13,930 nt of DNA from the NCBI GenBank assembly GCA_036404275.1, contig DASXAM010000348.1, forward strand, positions 1 through 13,930, in the 5' to 3' direction. This DNA comes from AP-15 sp036404275. GTDB taxonomy: Bacteria; Pseudomonadota; Alphaproteobacteria; ATCC43930; CGMCC-115725. How positions within the stretch are numbered: position 1 is the first letter of the stretch; each line of letters starts with the position of its first letter. Below are positions 13,918 to 13,930 of this stretch, piece by piece. A program made the translations under genes and the position numbers. The notes beneath the pieces are model-generated. The model saw only the letters and a program-made list of their open reading frames with translations, did no database searches and was not told where the DNA came from.

Positions 13918-13930
13918 CTCCATGGAACAA

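Noticed and set aside
1..13930. CRISPR arrays, tRNA or rRNA genes, recognisable transposases
   Set aside because: No regularly spaced direct repeats, no tRNA-like T-loop sequences with pairing arms, and no transposase motifs were seen on either strand. The cloverleaf-like repeat at 13839-13917 lacks tRNA conserved bases.

Overview
The window is high-GC, gene-dense bacterial DNA that reads as alphaproteobacterial, most like the Rhodospirillales/Rhizobiales. The reasons are gene content (a DUF2244 protein, bactofilin, EI24 protein and Mth938-type protein beside secF), strong GC bias at third codon positions, and a CTCGAGACG/CCTCAGGRTGAGG-type palindromic repeat at the right edge. This placement comes from gene families and recognition, not from a database search.

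Layout. (1) 1-3656, plus strand: a fatty-acid or acyl-CoA catabolic pair. It has a thiolase-superfamily protein that lacks the usual nucleophilic cysteine and is cut by the window edge, then a bifunctional enoyl-CoA hydratase/3-hydroxyacyl-CoA dehydrogenase. A roughly 450-bp, AT-richer GxxExxY (PD-(D/E)XK-like) gene sits between them, bounded by a 24-bp imperfect inverted repeat. (2) 3657-4024: a gap without a convincing gene, ending in a small hairpin ahead of dapB. (3) 4025-7436: housekeeping genes. dapB (lysine and cell-wall precursor synthesis) is on plus and converges on a DUF2244 membrane protein on minus. nth (base-excision repair) is on plus and converges, with overlapping 3' ends, on a minus-strand pair of an EI24 membrane protein and a bactofilin. 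(4) 7584-8632, plus: a 53-residue probable coiled-coil ORF whose stop overlaps the start of a protein-L-isoaspartate methyltransferase-like gene. (5) 8760-11704, minus: secD-secF-Mth938 protein, the Sec export accessory operon, with no yajC in front. (6) 11941-13812, minus: a formyl-CoA-transferase-like CaiB/BaiF enzyme and an upstream glutathione S-transferase, followed by a highly structured palindromic repeat at 13839-13917.

Working together: the thiolase-like protein, FadJ-like enzyme and CoA-transferase all act on acyl-CoA thioesters, so the two ends of the window look like catabolic accessory genes around a conserved core (dapB, nth, secDF). The feature most worth attention is the GxxExxY cassette. 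Removing 1064-1510 plus one copy of a flanking TGAA would rejoin the thiolase and hydratase genes with a 22-nt gap and an intact Shine-Dalgarno. That fits a small mobile or passenger cassette inserted in an operon. The encoded protein also appears to have lost the glutamate of its predicted nuclease motif. I found no CRISPR array, tRNA, rRNA or recognisable transposase.
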